Part shown: positions 1 to 11,127 of the stretch, in pieces
How positions within the stretch are numbered: position 1 is the stretch's first letter
Layout of the letters: each line of letters starts with the position of its first letter
NCBI GenBank assembly: GCA_028583405.1
Contig: JAPTMU010000113.1
Coordinates: 116,001-180,000, forward strand
Direction of reading: 5' to 3'
DNA length: 64,000 nt
Source of the DNA: Pogonophryne albipinna
Lineage: Eukaryota > Chordata > Actinopteri > Perciformes > Artedidraconidae
Position numbers and translations under genes: made by a program
Notes under the pieces: model-generated
Seen by the model: the letters and a program-made list of their open reading frames with translations, nothing else
Told to the model about the DNA's origin: nothing
Databases searched by the model: none

Positions 1-830
1 CAACATGTAAGAAGTAGAAAGTACAGGTATTTGGGTTCAACATGTAAGAAGTAGAAAGTACAGGTATTTGTGTTCAACATGTAAGAAGTAGAAAGTACAG
101 GTATTTGAGTTCAACATGTAAGAAGTATAAAGTACAGGTATTTGGGTTCAACATGTAAGAAGTAGAAAGTACAGGTATTTGTGTTCAACATGTAAGAAGT
201 AGAAAGTACAGGTATTTGGGTTCAACATGTAAGAAGTAGAAAGTACAGGTATTTGGGTTCAACATGTAAGAAGTAGAAAGTACAGGTATTTGGGTTCAAC
301 ATGTGAGAAGTAGAAAGTACAGGTATTTGTGTTCAACATGTAAGAAGTAGAAAGTACAGGTATTTGGGTTCAACATGTAAGAAGTAGAAAGTACAGGTAT
401 TTGAGTTCAACATGTAAGAAGTAGAAAGTACAGGTATTTGTGTTCAACATGTAAGAAGTAGAAAGTACAGGTATTTGTGTTCAACATGTAAGAAGTAGAA
501 AGTACAGGTATTTGTGTTCAACATGTAAGAAGTAGAAAGTACAGGTATTTGTGTTCAACATGTAAGAAGTAGAAAGTACAGGTATTTGGGTTCAACATGT
601 AAGAAGTAGAAAGTACAGGTATTTGGGTTCAACATGTAAGAAGTAGAAAGTACAGGTATTTGGGTTCAACATGTAAGAAGTAGAAAGTACAGGTATTTGG
701 GTTCAACATGTAAGAAGTAGAAAGTACAGGTATTTGTGTTCAACATGTGAGAAGTAGAAAGTACAGGTATTTGTGTTCAAAATGTAAGAAGTAGAAAGTA
801 CAGGTATTTGTGTTCAACATGTAAGAAGTC
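1..830 (+). repeat. 37-bp minisatellite, about 22 units (array A)
   Basis: The unit contains CAACATGTAAGAAGTAGAAA and GTACAGGTATTTG. Units differ mainly at one position after ATTTG (GG, TG or AG) and at TAAG/TGAG. The period of 37 is exact across the block. There are no spacers between units, so it is not CRISPR-like. The array forms the core of the surrounding transposon. Confidence 0.97.
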
Positions 831-939
831 AAAGTAAAAAGTCGTCAGAAAAATAAGTAGTGGAGTAAAGTACTGATACCAGAAACATGTACTTAAGTAC
901 AGTAACAAAGTATTTGTACTCCACTACTTCCCACCTCTG
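1..939 (+). mobile_element. AGTAC-rich short DNA transposon, copy A (left part outside window)
   Basis: The segment is a 37-bp tandem array followed by a unique end (about 836-939) rich in GTACTT and ending CACTACTTCCCACCTCTG. The same end follows the array at 54766-54873. The opposite end of the family is visible at 23930 as TTCTTCCATCTCTG, so the ends form a short imperfect inverted repeat of the CAGAGRTGG type, as in hAT elements. There is no coding capacity. The left half lies beyond the window edge. Assignment to hAT is inferred from the terminal motif only. Confidence 0.7.
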
Positions 940-1785
940 AGCACAGCTATCTTCAGATTCTTCTCGTTAGCTTTCACATCTTTCTCCTCCTCTATAAACT
1001 ATGTCTGTCCTCTCTGCACACGGCGCAGCTTGTCCACAAAAGCTGAAACTCTATTTTATGGATGTTTTTTCAGATGATAAAATATATTCCTCTTCGTGCA
1101 GAAACGCTGTAACGTTGATATCATGTATGTTCATTATTTAAACCTATAATGCAGAGTTTTGATTGGCCCTCGGACTGAAACCCTGCTCAGTTTTGTCCTT
1201 TGACTCCTGCAGTCAATAAATGCTCCATATTTTTCATTTTTCAAACAACAACTATGAGACATTTAGGTGAAGGGTATTGAATGATTTACAGACTCTGTGT
1301 TTTCTGATTATTAAACGCCCTGATGTCAGAACAGATGTGAGTATTGATCCCTAAACACGAACACCTGTCAAATCTACACTCACACATGGTTTTATAGATT
1401 GTCTAAATGCTTATGTGGTGCTTCCAGTGCTGTTTAAAAAGGGCAGAGGTTAAATGACATATCTGACTGAGAATAATCGCCCGTTTGCTTGATTTTCTGT
1501 CCTTTAGTTAGAACATCAAACATACCAGAAGTCTCTGAAGTCTCTGAAGTCTCTGAACCAGCAGCAGTCATCACAAAGAACCCAGTTTTCTTGATCACTT
1601 CCTGTAGAGAGAAAATTATTATTTTTTACTAAAGGGACAAATGCCATAATTTATAAACACCATGCATGGTTAGGATTTATAATATAACCCTTATATGTTA
1701 ACATGATTTATATCATAGCCTAAAAGAGAACAATATTTTGGATTTAAGAAATAGGTAATTAGAGTTATTGCTGTTTTTGTAATGT
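940..1785. other. No gene seen
   Basis: AT-rich non-coding sequence. The only structure noticed is a short triple repeat of GTCTCTGAA at about 1530-1557. Confidence 0.6.
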
Positions 1786-2140
1786 GTATTGTGTGAAGTA
1801 GGCAGGACCCAAACGCAGATTTAAACAGAAAATACCTTTATTTCAAGGCTATGAAACAGAGCTGAACTCACTCCCCCGTGAACACAGTCAAACAACAAGG
1901 ATCTCACAAAGACTGACAGAAAAACCAGCACTTAAATGCACACAAGACTAATCACACAAACAAGACACAGGTGAGGAGGGAGGAGAAAACACGGGGGAAC
2001 CAGGTGAACACAATCAGGAAATCAGACACAGGAGGGCAAACACAGAGACAGGAAGCAACAGACAAGACGGGGGGTGAAGACTTTTCAAACTAAAACAGGA
2101 AACCAGAGACAGACAAAACACAGACAGACCGTGACACATT
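1786..2140 (-). mobile_element. Interspersed element ending TGTCACGGT, copy 1
   Basis: Read on the minus strand it starts TGTCACGGTCTGTCTG and ends near GGTCCTGCCTAC. A diverged partial copy lies at about 63090-63245; both share the phrase GATTGTGTTCACCTG followed by a CTCC-rich stretch and CACCTGT. It has no ORF. The superfamily is not settled from sequence alone. Confidence 0.55.
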
Positions 2141-2257
2141 GTCTCCTATGATTCTATTTCTGTAGTAGATTTGTCTACGATAGTATTCTTATGTATTCAT
2201 ACATTTCAATATTGTGTATTCTTTACTCTATTGATTGAGTGATTGATGTTCTACTCT

Positions 2258-2772
2258 TGTCACGCCCTGGCTCAAGGACGGACAAAAGAAGGAGACCACA
2301 CATCATTCACATCCAATTAAAGTATATTTATTTAAAGAAACTAAGTTAATTATGAAGTCAGTTAATCAGTAGTGTGTGTAGTGTGTGAACATGTGTCAGT
2401 ATACAAGCAAAGACAAACCAAGATCCAGTAGAGCCAAGCAACCCAAGAGGAGAGAGGGAGACTGAGGCCGTTTCTCCATGTGGAGTACACCTGCTGCAGA
2501 GCCACTATTTCAAGTATACTACGTCATCGAGTGGCGCCGAATGCTGGGCATTTAACATGCATTTAAACAGTCCTTCGGAGCCACTCGATGACGTAGTATA
2601 CTTGAAATAGTGGCTTTGCAGCAGCTCTACTCGACATTGAGAAACACCCCCTGACTGCTCAGGCACCCAGACTTGTAGCTGGGCAGTCAACCTAAATCAG
2701 GTGTCAGCAACCTCTCCTGATTGGGGGAGTGGCTAACCAGGGACCGGAGTCTAAGACCTAGGGGCCGTCACA
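2258..2772. mobile_element. Non-autonomous DNA transposon, TGTCACG / CGTCACA ends
   Basis: The left end reads TGTCACGCCCTGG and the right end, inverted, TGTGACGGCCCCT. Both are flanked by CTCT (2254-2257 and 2773-2776). An alternative reading gives a 7/8-matching 8-bp duplication (TACTCTTG/CACTCTTG). TGTNR-type termini with 4-bp target duplications are known for Ginger-like elements, so that class is a hypothesis. It carries an internal hairpin (2470-2645) and no transposase. Confidence 0.5.
2470..2645. repeat. Long inverted repeat (hairpin), 35-bp perfect core arms
   Basis: Arms 2501-2535 and 2580-2614 are perfect reverse complements over 35 bp. The symmetry continues outward with a few mismatches to about 2470 and 2645. 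The spacer is 44 nt. This looks like a small foldback MITE inside the 2258-2772 element. The short minus-strand ORF here is a by-product of the palindrome. Confidence 0.85.
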
Positions 2773-2779
2773 CTCTTGA

Positions 2780-3160
2780 TATTCACTGTTTCAATTCTAC
2801 TTGTTTGGATTTCATTTTATGTTTATCTTTTTTAAACTTATGTATAAAACCTGTTTCTGCTGCTGTGACAAAACAGTTGAATAAAATATATCTAATCTAA
2901 CTCAATGTAAGCTTTTGATAAAAGACAAAACCAGATTTCCACCTGACTTTAATAAAAGCTTTTCTTCTGTTTCATTAACACAGAAAATAACAACAGATTA
3001 ATATATATATGTTTTGCTTGTTTATACTATTTTGATATTTTTGGATGACTCAAAAAGATTGAACGGAGCTAAGTGCTATACAAACACCACGTGACCCCTA
3101 GATAAAGATGTTTTAGACAACTTTATTTAAATAGTTTGAACAAGATTACAAAGCCACATC
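2780..3160. other. No gene seen
   Basis: AT-rich spacer leading into the 20-bp array. A short TATATA run occurs near 3001. Confidence 0.55.
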
Positions 3161-3726
3161 CATAATACACGAATAAATACCATAATACACGAATAAATAC
3201 CATAATACACGAATAAATACCATAATGCATGAATAAATACCATAATACACAAATAAATACCATAATACATGAATAAATACCATAATACATGAATAAATAC
3301 CATAATACACGAATAAATACCATAATACATGAATAAATACCATAATACACGAATAAATACCATAATACATGAATAAATACCATAATACACGAATAAATAC
3401 CATAATACATGAATAAATACCATAATACAATAATACCATAATACATGAATAAATACCATAATACACGAATAAATACCATAATACATGAATAAATACCATA
3501 ATACATGAATAAATACCATAATACACGAATAAATACCATAATACATGAATAAATACCATAATACATGAATAAATACCATAATACATGAATAAATACCATA
3601 ATACACGAATAAATACCATAATACACGAATAAATACCATAATACACAAATAAATACCATAATACATGAATAAATACCATAATACACAAATAAATACCATA
3701 ATACATGAATAAATACCATAATACAC
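3161..3726 (+). repeat. 20-bp minisatellite, about 28 units
   Basis: The unit is CATAATACACGAATAAATAC, with CAC/CAT and G/A variants. One unit at 3421-3436 lacks 4 bp, which shifts the phase. Long ORFs on the minus strand (repeating YYGIYSCIMVFI-like peptides) are translations of this array and not genes. Confidence 0.97.
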
Positions 3727-4120
3727 CATAAACACAAATAAACAGAGATGTTTAAGAGGGCAGAAAGTGCGTTGAAGAAGTTCTGACTTTATTAGGTCAC
3801 GTGATCTGTCAACTAAACAACACACGCTGTTCAAAGTGACGTCACATTTCAGCTTGCTTCACAACTAGCTTTAACCAGTCAGCTGTGCTAATAGCTGTTG
3901 TTTCATTTAGTTTAAAGATTATTAATCTAACTTTCTTACCGTTACATCATCCTACTCACTGCTGTATCGATCATCCACTTTACGTGTGTTCCATGGCTGA
4001 GTGACAGCGCCGCTCCACACTGCCATTGGTCATCCTGGTCCAATCAGCTTCCTTGTAGGCGGGACTTTGTCATTCACACACCTGTCTGTTATCAGAATGA
4101 AGCAGCGGAGGGAGGAAGTA
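3727..4120. other. No gene seen
   Basis: Non-coding flank of the 20-bp array. No conserved domain or repeat recognised. Confidence 0.5.
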
Positions 4121-4500
4121 GGAATAGTTAAAAAAATAAGTACTTACAGGTAAAAGTCTTGCATTAACGAACCAAAGTAGAACTATAAAAGTATAAAATA
4201 TACTTCAAGTACCCAAAGTAAAAGTACTTCTTATGTGTAATGGCCTATCGTTTATATATTGAATGAATGGGATTATCATGATTGTTGTGTTTGTGGAGCT
4301 ATATGTAATAACTCTATATACTGCTGCTGGATATCTTACACTATAAATATATACCTTTTATATAATAAAAAACTATAGTAAACGGAGAAAAAGTACAATA
4401 TTTGTTCCCAGAATGCAGTGGAGTTTACAGAAGCATAAACTGAGAATAATCGAGTTTAAGTACAAATTGTACTTTGAGTAAATGTACTGATGCCGACACA
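4120..4500. mobile_element. Diverged AGTACTT-type MITE fragment
   Basis: Both sides carry GTACTT-rich motifs (around 4135-4230 and 4455-4490, e.g. AAGTAAAAGTACTTC and GAGTAAATGTACTGATG). This resembles the ends of a widespread teleost non-autonomous element. The centre is AT-rich and non-coding. Ends are not well defined. Confidence 0.4.
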
Positions 4501-4539
4501 ACAATGAAACATATGAGCACAAAAAAAGTAAGAATTATG

Positions 4540-4760
4540 TAAAAACTCAGGAATTTGAAAAAAAATCTAATCTTGGAAAAAGAAATACTTTTGAAAAAAA
4601 AGTCAAGAGTTTTATGAAAAAGTTTAACTTGAAAAAAGTCAGGAATTTGGAAAAAAGAAGAGAAAAAAAAAAGAAGATAATTTTGAAGAAAAAAAATCCG
4701 GATTCTGAGAATTTGTAAAAAAAGATGATTAGGACCATGTGTAGAAAAAAAAACACGCAG
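4540..4760. repeat. Degenerate A-rich (minus T-rich) repeat block
   Basis: Runs of A alternate with GTCAGGAATTTG-like words. On the other strand it resembles the CTGACTTTTTT / CAGAATTC degenerate arrays at 26.4-27.3 and 30.5-30.85 kb. The ORF with poly-F stretches is spurious. Confidence 0.6.
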
Positions 4761-5385
4761 TCATTTTGTTTCTAATATTGTTTTGATTTGTACCTCTTTT
4801 TGGTTGATTTGTCTCTTTTGTTGTTGTTTATCTGTTTGTTGTTGTTTATCTGCCCCCCCTTTGGTTGTTGTGCATCTATGTCTCTTGTTGTGTCTCTTTG
4901 ATGGCTTTGTGTCAGACCACATGTAATCAATTACTCCCCAAACCCTGCATCTCGTGAAGTGCAGGCATCAGCTGGGATTCTGAGGTTCCCCATCAGCGTG
5001 AAGCAGAACACAAACAGACTCCGTGTGGGAGTTGAGTTTTGGGGGAAAATGAAAAACGGCGCTGCTGGACATGAATCCATGGCAGTGGGAAATGAGAGGG
5101 GGAGATGGAGTGGGAGCACAGAGTCTGAAGCCAATTGATTTATTCTTTTCACTTTATTTTCAGGGAGGTGTGAGGGAAATAGAGTTCTTTATTCCGACTG
5201 AGAAGAGGGAGACAGTAACAAGAAAAGGAAGGACTTTTATTTGGGAATATTTTCAAAATGTGAATGATTTTAAATTCAATCTTTCTCAAACATGTCTTCT
5301 GGTGCAGAAGACATTGTGTTTCACACTTTGGACAAAGAAGGGACTTCCAGGCATACGTTTTAAATAAATAGCTTTTACTTCGCTT
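4761..5385. other. No gene seen
   Basis: Starts with a TTGTTGTTTATCTG / TGTCTCTTTG degenerate stretch (to about 4915). It then runs unique up to the 57-bp array. Small ORFs on both strands show no recognisable domain. Confidence 0.5.
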
Positions 5386-5386
5386 G

Positions 5387-8101
5387 TTCTGAAAATACAG
5401 CAGGAGAGGACTCTTTAAAGTAGAGACACTACATGCTGATATACACCTGAACATCAGCAGGAGAGGACTCTTTAAAGTAGAGACACTACATACTGATATA
5501 CATCTGAACATCAGCAGGAGAGGACTCTTTAAAGTAGAGACACTACATACTGATATACATCTGAACATCAGCAGGAGAGGACTCTTTAAAGTAGAGACAC
5601 TACATACTGATATACACCTGAACATCAGCAGGAGAGGACTCTTTAAAGTAGAGACACTACATACTGATATACACCTGAACATCAGCAGGAGAGGACTCTT
5701 TAAAGTAGAGACACTACATACTGATATACACCTGAACATCAGCAGGAGAGGACTCTTTAAAGTAGAGACACTACATGCTGATATACACCTGAACATCAGC
5801 AGGAGAGGACTCTTTAAAGTAGAGACACTACATACTGATATACACCTGAACATCAGCAGGAGAGGACTCTTTAAAGTAGAGACACTACATGCTGATATAC
5901 ACCTGAACATCAGCAGGAGAGGACTCTTTAAAGTAGAGACACTACATACTGATATACACCTGAACATCAGCAGGAGAGGACTCTTTAAAGTAGAGACACT
6001 ACATACTGATATACACCTGAACATCAGCAGGAGAGGACTCTTTAAAGTAGAGACACTACATACTGATATACACCTGAACATCAGCAGGAGAGGACTCTTT
6101 AAAGTAGAGACACTACATACTGATATACACCTGAACATCAGCAGGAGAGGACTCTTTAAAGTAGAGACGCTACATACTGATATACACCTGAATATCAGCA
6201 GGAGAGGACTCTTTAAAGTAGAGACGCTACATACTGATATACACCTGAACATCAGCAGGAGAGGACTCTTTAAAGTAGAGACCCTACATACTGATATACA
6301 CCTGAACATCAGCAGGAGAGGACTCTTTAAAGTAGAGACGCTACATACTGATATACACCTGAACATCAGCAGGAGGGGACTCTTTAAAGTAGAGACACTA
6401 CATACTGATATACACCTGAACATCAGCAGGAGAGGACTCTTTAAAGTAGAGACACTACATACTGATATACACCTGAACATCAGCAGGAGAGGACTCTTTA
6501 AAGTAGAGACACTACATACCGATATACACCTGAACATCAGCAGGAGAGGACTCTTTAAAGTAGAGACACTACATACTGATATACACCTGAACATCAGCAG
6601 GAGAGGACTCTTTAAAGTAGAGACACTACATACTGATATACACCTGAACATCAGCAGGAGAGGACTCTTTAAAGTAGAGACACTACATGCTGATATACAC
6701 CTGAACATCAGCAGGAGAGGACTCTTTAAAGTAGAGACACTACATGCTGATATACACCTGAACATCAGCAGGAGAGGACTCTTTAAAGTAGAGACACTAC
6801 ATGCTGATATACACCTGAACATCAGCAGGAGAGGACTCTTTAAAGTAGAGACACTACATGCTGATATACACCTGAACATCAGCAGGAGAGGACTCTTTAA
6901 AGTAGAGACACTACATACTGATGTACACCTGAACATCAGCAGGAGAGGACTCTTTAAAGTAGAGACACTACATACTGATATACACCTGCACATCAGCAGG
7001 AGAGGACTCTTTAAAGTAGAGACACTACATACTGATATACACCTGAACATCAGCAGGAGAGGACTCTTTAAAGTAGAGACACTACATACTGATATACACC
7101 TGAACATCAGCAGGAGAGGACTCTTTAAAGTAGAGACACTACATACTGATATACACCTGAACACCAGCAGGAGAGGACTCTTTAAAGTAGAGACACTACA
7201 TACTGATATACACCTGAACATCAGCAGGAGAGGACTCTTTAAAGTAGAGACACTACATACTGATATACACCTGAACATCAGCAGGAGAGGACTCTTTAAA
7301 GTAGAGACACTACATACTGATATGAACCTGAACATCAGCAGGAGAGGACTCTTTAAAGTAGAGACACTACATACTGATATACACCTGAACATCAGCAGGA
7401 GAGGACTCTTTAAAGTAGAGACACTACATACTGATATACACCTGAACATCAGCAGGAGAGGACTCTTTAAAGTAGAGACACTACATACTGATATACACCT
7501 GAACATCAGCAGGAGAGGACTCTTTAAAGTAGAGACAAAACATACTGATATACACCTGAACATCAGCAGGAGAGGACTCTTTAAAGTAGAGACACTACAT
7601 ACTGATATACACCTGAACATCAGCAGGAGAGGACTCTTTAAAGTAGAGACACAACACACTGATATACACCTGAACATCAGCAGGAGAGGACTCTTTAAAG
7701 TAGAGACACTACATACTGATATACACCTGAACATCAGCAGGAGAGGACTCTTTAAAGTAGAGACACTACATACTGATATACACCTGAACATCAGCAGGAG
7801 AGGACTCTTTAAAGTAGAGACACTCCATACAGATATACACCTGAACATCAGCAGGAGAGGACTCTTTAAAGTAGAGACACTACATACTGATATACACCTG
7901 AACATCAGCAAGAGAGGACTCTTTAAAGTAGAGACACTACATACTGATATACACCTGAACATCAGCAGGAGAGGACTCTTTAAAGTAGAGACACTACATA
8001 CTGATATACACCTGAACATCAGCAGGAGAGGACTCTTTAAAGTAGAGACACTACATACTGATATACACCTGAACATCAGCAGGAGAGGACTCTTTAAAGT
8101 A
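5387..8101 (+). repeat. 57-bp minisatellite, about 47 units (array 1)
   Basis: Each unit contains CATCAGCAGGAGAGGACTCT, TTTAAAGTAGAGACAC and TACATACTGATATACACCTG. Variants such as ATGCTGATAT, GACGC and CATCTG cluster locally, which indicates regional unit amplification. Because 57 is 19 codons, both strands stay open: a 987-residue minus-strand ORF and a 267-residue plus-strand ORF are translations of the array. Nothing supports expression. The same unit, in the same orientation, recurs at 40.45 and 58.85 kb. Confidence 0.98.
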
Positions 8102-8111
8102 CTACACCCCA

Positions 8112-8640
8112 ATATGTCACCATGAGTCAGCCGAGTGCATGACTTTATTCCTCCTTCTTTTTAATAATTCTTTGCCGGTACATTCCACTTCACGCTATTG
8201 TTGTCCTCGTCTTCTAATCCCAGGCACCAGACCTTAATGTCAAGCATTCAAGCCGAGGAACAATAGTCTTTTCTCCCTCTTTAATATCTCATAATAATTT
8301 TTACCCACCTCCACCGGAGCAATTTTATAGGGGACTGAAAATGGACGTTAGGAGAGAAAATCTATTTAATACTTTAGGCTGAAAATGAAAAGGTTTTCAT
8401 GGATGAAGCAATAATGGCGCTGCTGTCAGTCAGTCTGATGCAAAGAATAGAGATTGCTTCTGATTTTAGCTCACAAACGAAGCTGTGAGGATCATTTGCA
8501 TGAGGGATGAAACCGTCTCGCAGGATATTAAGATCTCCTTAAAAAGATTTCACATTACAATTTCATGTTTTATTCAGATTTTAGGAGATGAAAGGTTTCC
8601 ATTATGTCACAAACACACCATGAACTGTGTTTAAAGCATT
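8112..8640. other. No gene seen
   Basis: Unique-looking spacer between the 57-bp array and the L2 LINE. No repeat or coding signal recognised. Confidence 0.5.
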
Positions 8641-8644
8641 GTTC

Positions 8645-10262
8645 TTACAAGGCAAGGCAAGGCAAGTTTATTTATATAGCACTTTTGAACACAAGGCAAT
8701 TCAAAGTGCTTTACAAAAAATGAAAGACATTAAGAAAATGGCATTTAAAATCAGTCATTAAAAAGAAAAGATAATAAAATAAGCATTAAAAGAAAAAATA
8801 CAGTGATAAAAGTTACAGTGCAGTCTAAGATATGAATAGTTCAATTAAAAGCAGCGACAAAAAGAAAAGTCTTCTTGCTGGATTTAAAAGTAGTCAGAGT
8901 TGCAGCGGACCTGCAGGTTTCTGGGAGTTTGTTCCAGATATTTGGAGCATAATAACTAAACGCTGCTTCTCCATGTTTAGTTCTGACTCTGGGGACAGAA
9001 AGCTGACCAGTCCCTGAAGACCTGAGAGATCTGGATGGTTCATCATTTAGCAGGAGGTCAGAAATGTATTTTGGGCCTAAACCATTCAGTGCTTTATAAA
9101 CCAGCAGCAGTATTTAGAAATCTATTCTTTGACACACAGGAAGCCAGTGTAAAGACTTCAGAACAGGAGTGATCCACTTTCTTAGTGTTAGTGAGGACTC
9201 GAGCAGCGGCGTTCTGAATCAGCTGCAGCTTCCTAATAGATGTTTTAGTGAGACCTGTGAAGACACCATTGCAGTAGTCGAGTCTACTGAAGATAAAAGC
9301 ATGGACAAGTTTTTCCAAATCCTGCTGTGACATTAGTCTTTTAATCCTAGATATGTTCTTTAGGTGATAGTAGGCTGATTTAGTAACTGTTTTAATGTGA
9401 CTGTTGAAACTCAGGTCAGAGTCCATGGCTACACCTAGATTTCTGGCTCTATCTGTTGTTTTGAACATTGCAGACTGAAGCTCAGCGCTAACTTTTATAT
9501 GTTCTGCCTTGGCTCCAAAAACCATTACCTCAGTTTTATCTTTGTTTAATTGGAGAAAGTTCTGACACATCCAGTCATTGATTTGTTCAATGCACTTACT
9601 CAGTGTTTGAATTGGAGCATAGTCTCCTGGTGAAATTGTTATGTAAATGTAGGTGTCATCCGCATAGCTATGGTCACTTATTTTGTTGTTTTTCATTATC
9701 TGAGCCAGTGGTAGCATGGAGATGTTAAAGAGAAGAGGCCCCAAGATGGAGCCTTGAGGAACCCCACATGTCATATTTGTCAACTCAGATGTGTATTTAC
9801 CTATAGAAACAAAGTTGTTTCTGTCCTTTAAGTAGGATTCAAACCAATTTAGAACTGTTTCTGAAAGTCCCACCCAGTTTTCCAGTCGGTCTAGTAATAT
9901 GTTGTGGTTAACAGTGTCAAACGCAGCACTTAGATCTAATAATACTAACACTGAAGTTCTGCCACTGTCTGTGTTTAAGTGGATGTCATTAAAGACCTTT
10001 ACAAGAGCAGTCTCAGTGCTGTGGTTTGGACGAAAGCCTGACTGGAACACATCCAAACAGTTATTTAAATGCAAGAAGTTACTCAACTGTTGAAAAACAA
10101 CTTTTTCAATGATTTTACCTAGAAATGGGAGGTTTGATATGGGCCTGTAATTGTTCATTACTGAAGCATCTAGATTATTCTTTTTTAAGAGCGGTTTAAT
10201 GACTGCAGTTTTCAGGGCCTGAAAGTTTGAAGAGTGAAGAGATTTGTTACAAGACAGAGGCT
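8645..10262 (-). mobile_element. 5'-truncated L2-clade LINE
   Basis: The minus strand carries the 3' part of a non-LTR retrotransposon: reverse-transcriptase coding sequence, then a 3' tail reading TATATAAATAAACTTGCC with short GCCTT repeats at 8645-8690. The 5' boundary near 10255-10262 is where the reading frame loses similarity. Tail repeats and 5' truncation are typical of target-primed LINE insertion. No target duplication was identified. Confidence 0.85.
8841..10262 (-). pseudogene. L2-type reverse transcriptase, frameshifted and 5'-truncated
   Basis: The frame is continuous from about 10250 to 9094. In order it shows KTAVIKPLLKK, NNYRPISNLPFLGK, FQSGFRPNHSTETAL, LLDLSAAFDTV (motif A), [13 protein letters not shown] (motif B) and the YADD catalytic motif, followed by RLDYCNGVF and AAARVL. 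This order and wording match the L2 (Maui-like) clade as I know it. Beyond residue VDHS the frame shifts by one base. The correct frame then continues as LHWLPV, ALNGLGPKYISDLL, SRSLRSS and WNKLPE down to a stop at 8841-8843, with one further in-frame TAA where a lysine codon is expected. The endonuclease domain is absent. The protein would reverse-transcribe LINE RNA at a nicked target, but this copy cannot make it. Confidence is high for RT and good for the clade. Confidence 0.9.
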
Positions 10263-10640
10263 TCCTGCGTCACAATGAATCAGAGATCAAGTATTGATTC
10301 AGCTTCATGTGGTGCTTTTGAGAATGGAGACACAGAGGTGGTCAATAAAGCATAATTGACTCGGTCCAGTGGGAAGACAATTAGGTGCAGAAGATGAGTC
10401 CAAACGAGCGACGGTACAAAGAAACTGAGGCGGGCAGGAGGTCAAACGGACAGATGAAGGCCGTCTCGAAATCCCTGGTTCGAATGTTATTAGTCGTTTT
10501 AATGGGCATCATCATCAAGCATCTGACAAGCGTGTGCAGTAAGCCTACGGTGCTGCTGGACCTGCCTTCTGATTGGCTCAGACACATGTGCGCAAACAGA
10601 AAGTACTTCTGTGGTCTATTGTTTTTATTATATGGCTGTT
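10263..10640. other. No gene seen
   Basis: Unique-looking DNA between two LINE fragments. A 123-codon plus ORF (10385-10756) runs through it into the LINE tail. Its C-terminal half is poly-hydrophobic from T-rich DNA, and no domain is recognised. Confidence 0.45.
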
Positions 10641-10800
10641 ATTTTTTTTTTTATTATTACGTTTATTCTGGTTTGTTTTGTGTTTGTATCTTGTATTTTA
10701 AATGTATTTTTATTATGTTGTGTGAGCTTATCTCTCTGTACAGCACTTTGGTCTGAAGGTTTTAAAGTGCTATATAAATAAAGTTGGATTGGATTGGATA
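10640..10800 (+). mobile_element. L2-type LINE 3' tail
   Basis: Ends with TGCTATATAAATAAAGTTGG followed by GGATT repeats, and is preceded by ACAGCACTTTGG. The same tail closes the L2 LINE at 47690-47762 (CACTTTGG, then TATATAAATAAAGTGGATT). Only the 3' UTR is present. Confidence 0.75.
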
Positions 10801-11127
10801 ATTGATAATTAATTCATGTCATCTAGCAGTGTTTGAAGTCATGGGCTTGTTTTAAACACACCGTTTATAACCCATTTAACACGATTACAAAAGCAGTTTT
10901 TTCAAGGCATATCTTTTTTTATAAGTTCATTTTTTTTTGCATGGTTGTTTCCATCATCTCACTTCAGGGTTTGCAGAGTATTGGATATATCAATTTATGA
11001 CCTTACTTATGCTGAGTTATCAGCATTTCTTGATTTCAAAACCAATAGATCTGAAGGTGCAATATTCAAAAAGTTACAGAAGAAAAACACAATGAATTTA
11101 ACTTTGAATCCATCCCATGTTTTACTA
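10801..11127. other. No gene seen
   Basis: AT-rich unique spacer with several T-runs. Confidence 0.5.

Noticed and set aside
1..830. CRISPR-like direct repeats of 37 bp
   Set aside because: Units are strictly head to tail with no unique spacers, lie in a eukaryotic genome and have transposon arms.
2505..2690. 61-codon minus ORF
   Set aside because: Spans the perfect hairpin; symmetry and not coding selection explains it.
3123..3834. Three overlapping minus-strand ORFs of 186-235 codons
   Set aside because: All three frames stay open because the 20-bp unit lacks stops on that strand; typical of low-complexity tandem DNA.
5149..8112. 987-codon minus-strand ORF of 19-residue repeats
   Set aside because: It is the translation of the 57-bp array. 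Both strands are open because the period is divisible by three; there is no independent coding evidence, and synonymous/non-synonymous bias cannot be seen. The same holds for 40506-41816, 40840-41862, 58728-59033, 60534-60941 and 61382-61636.
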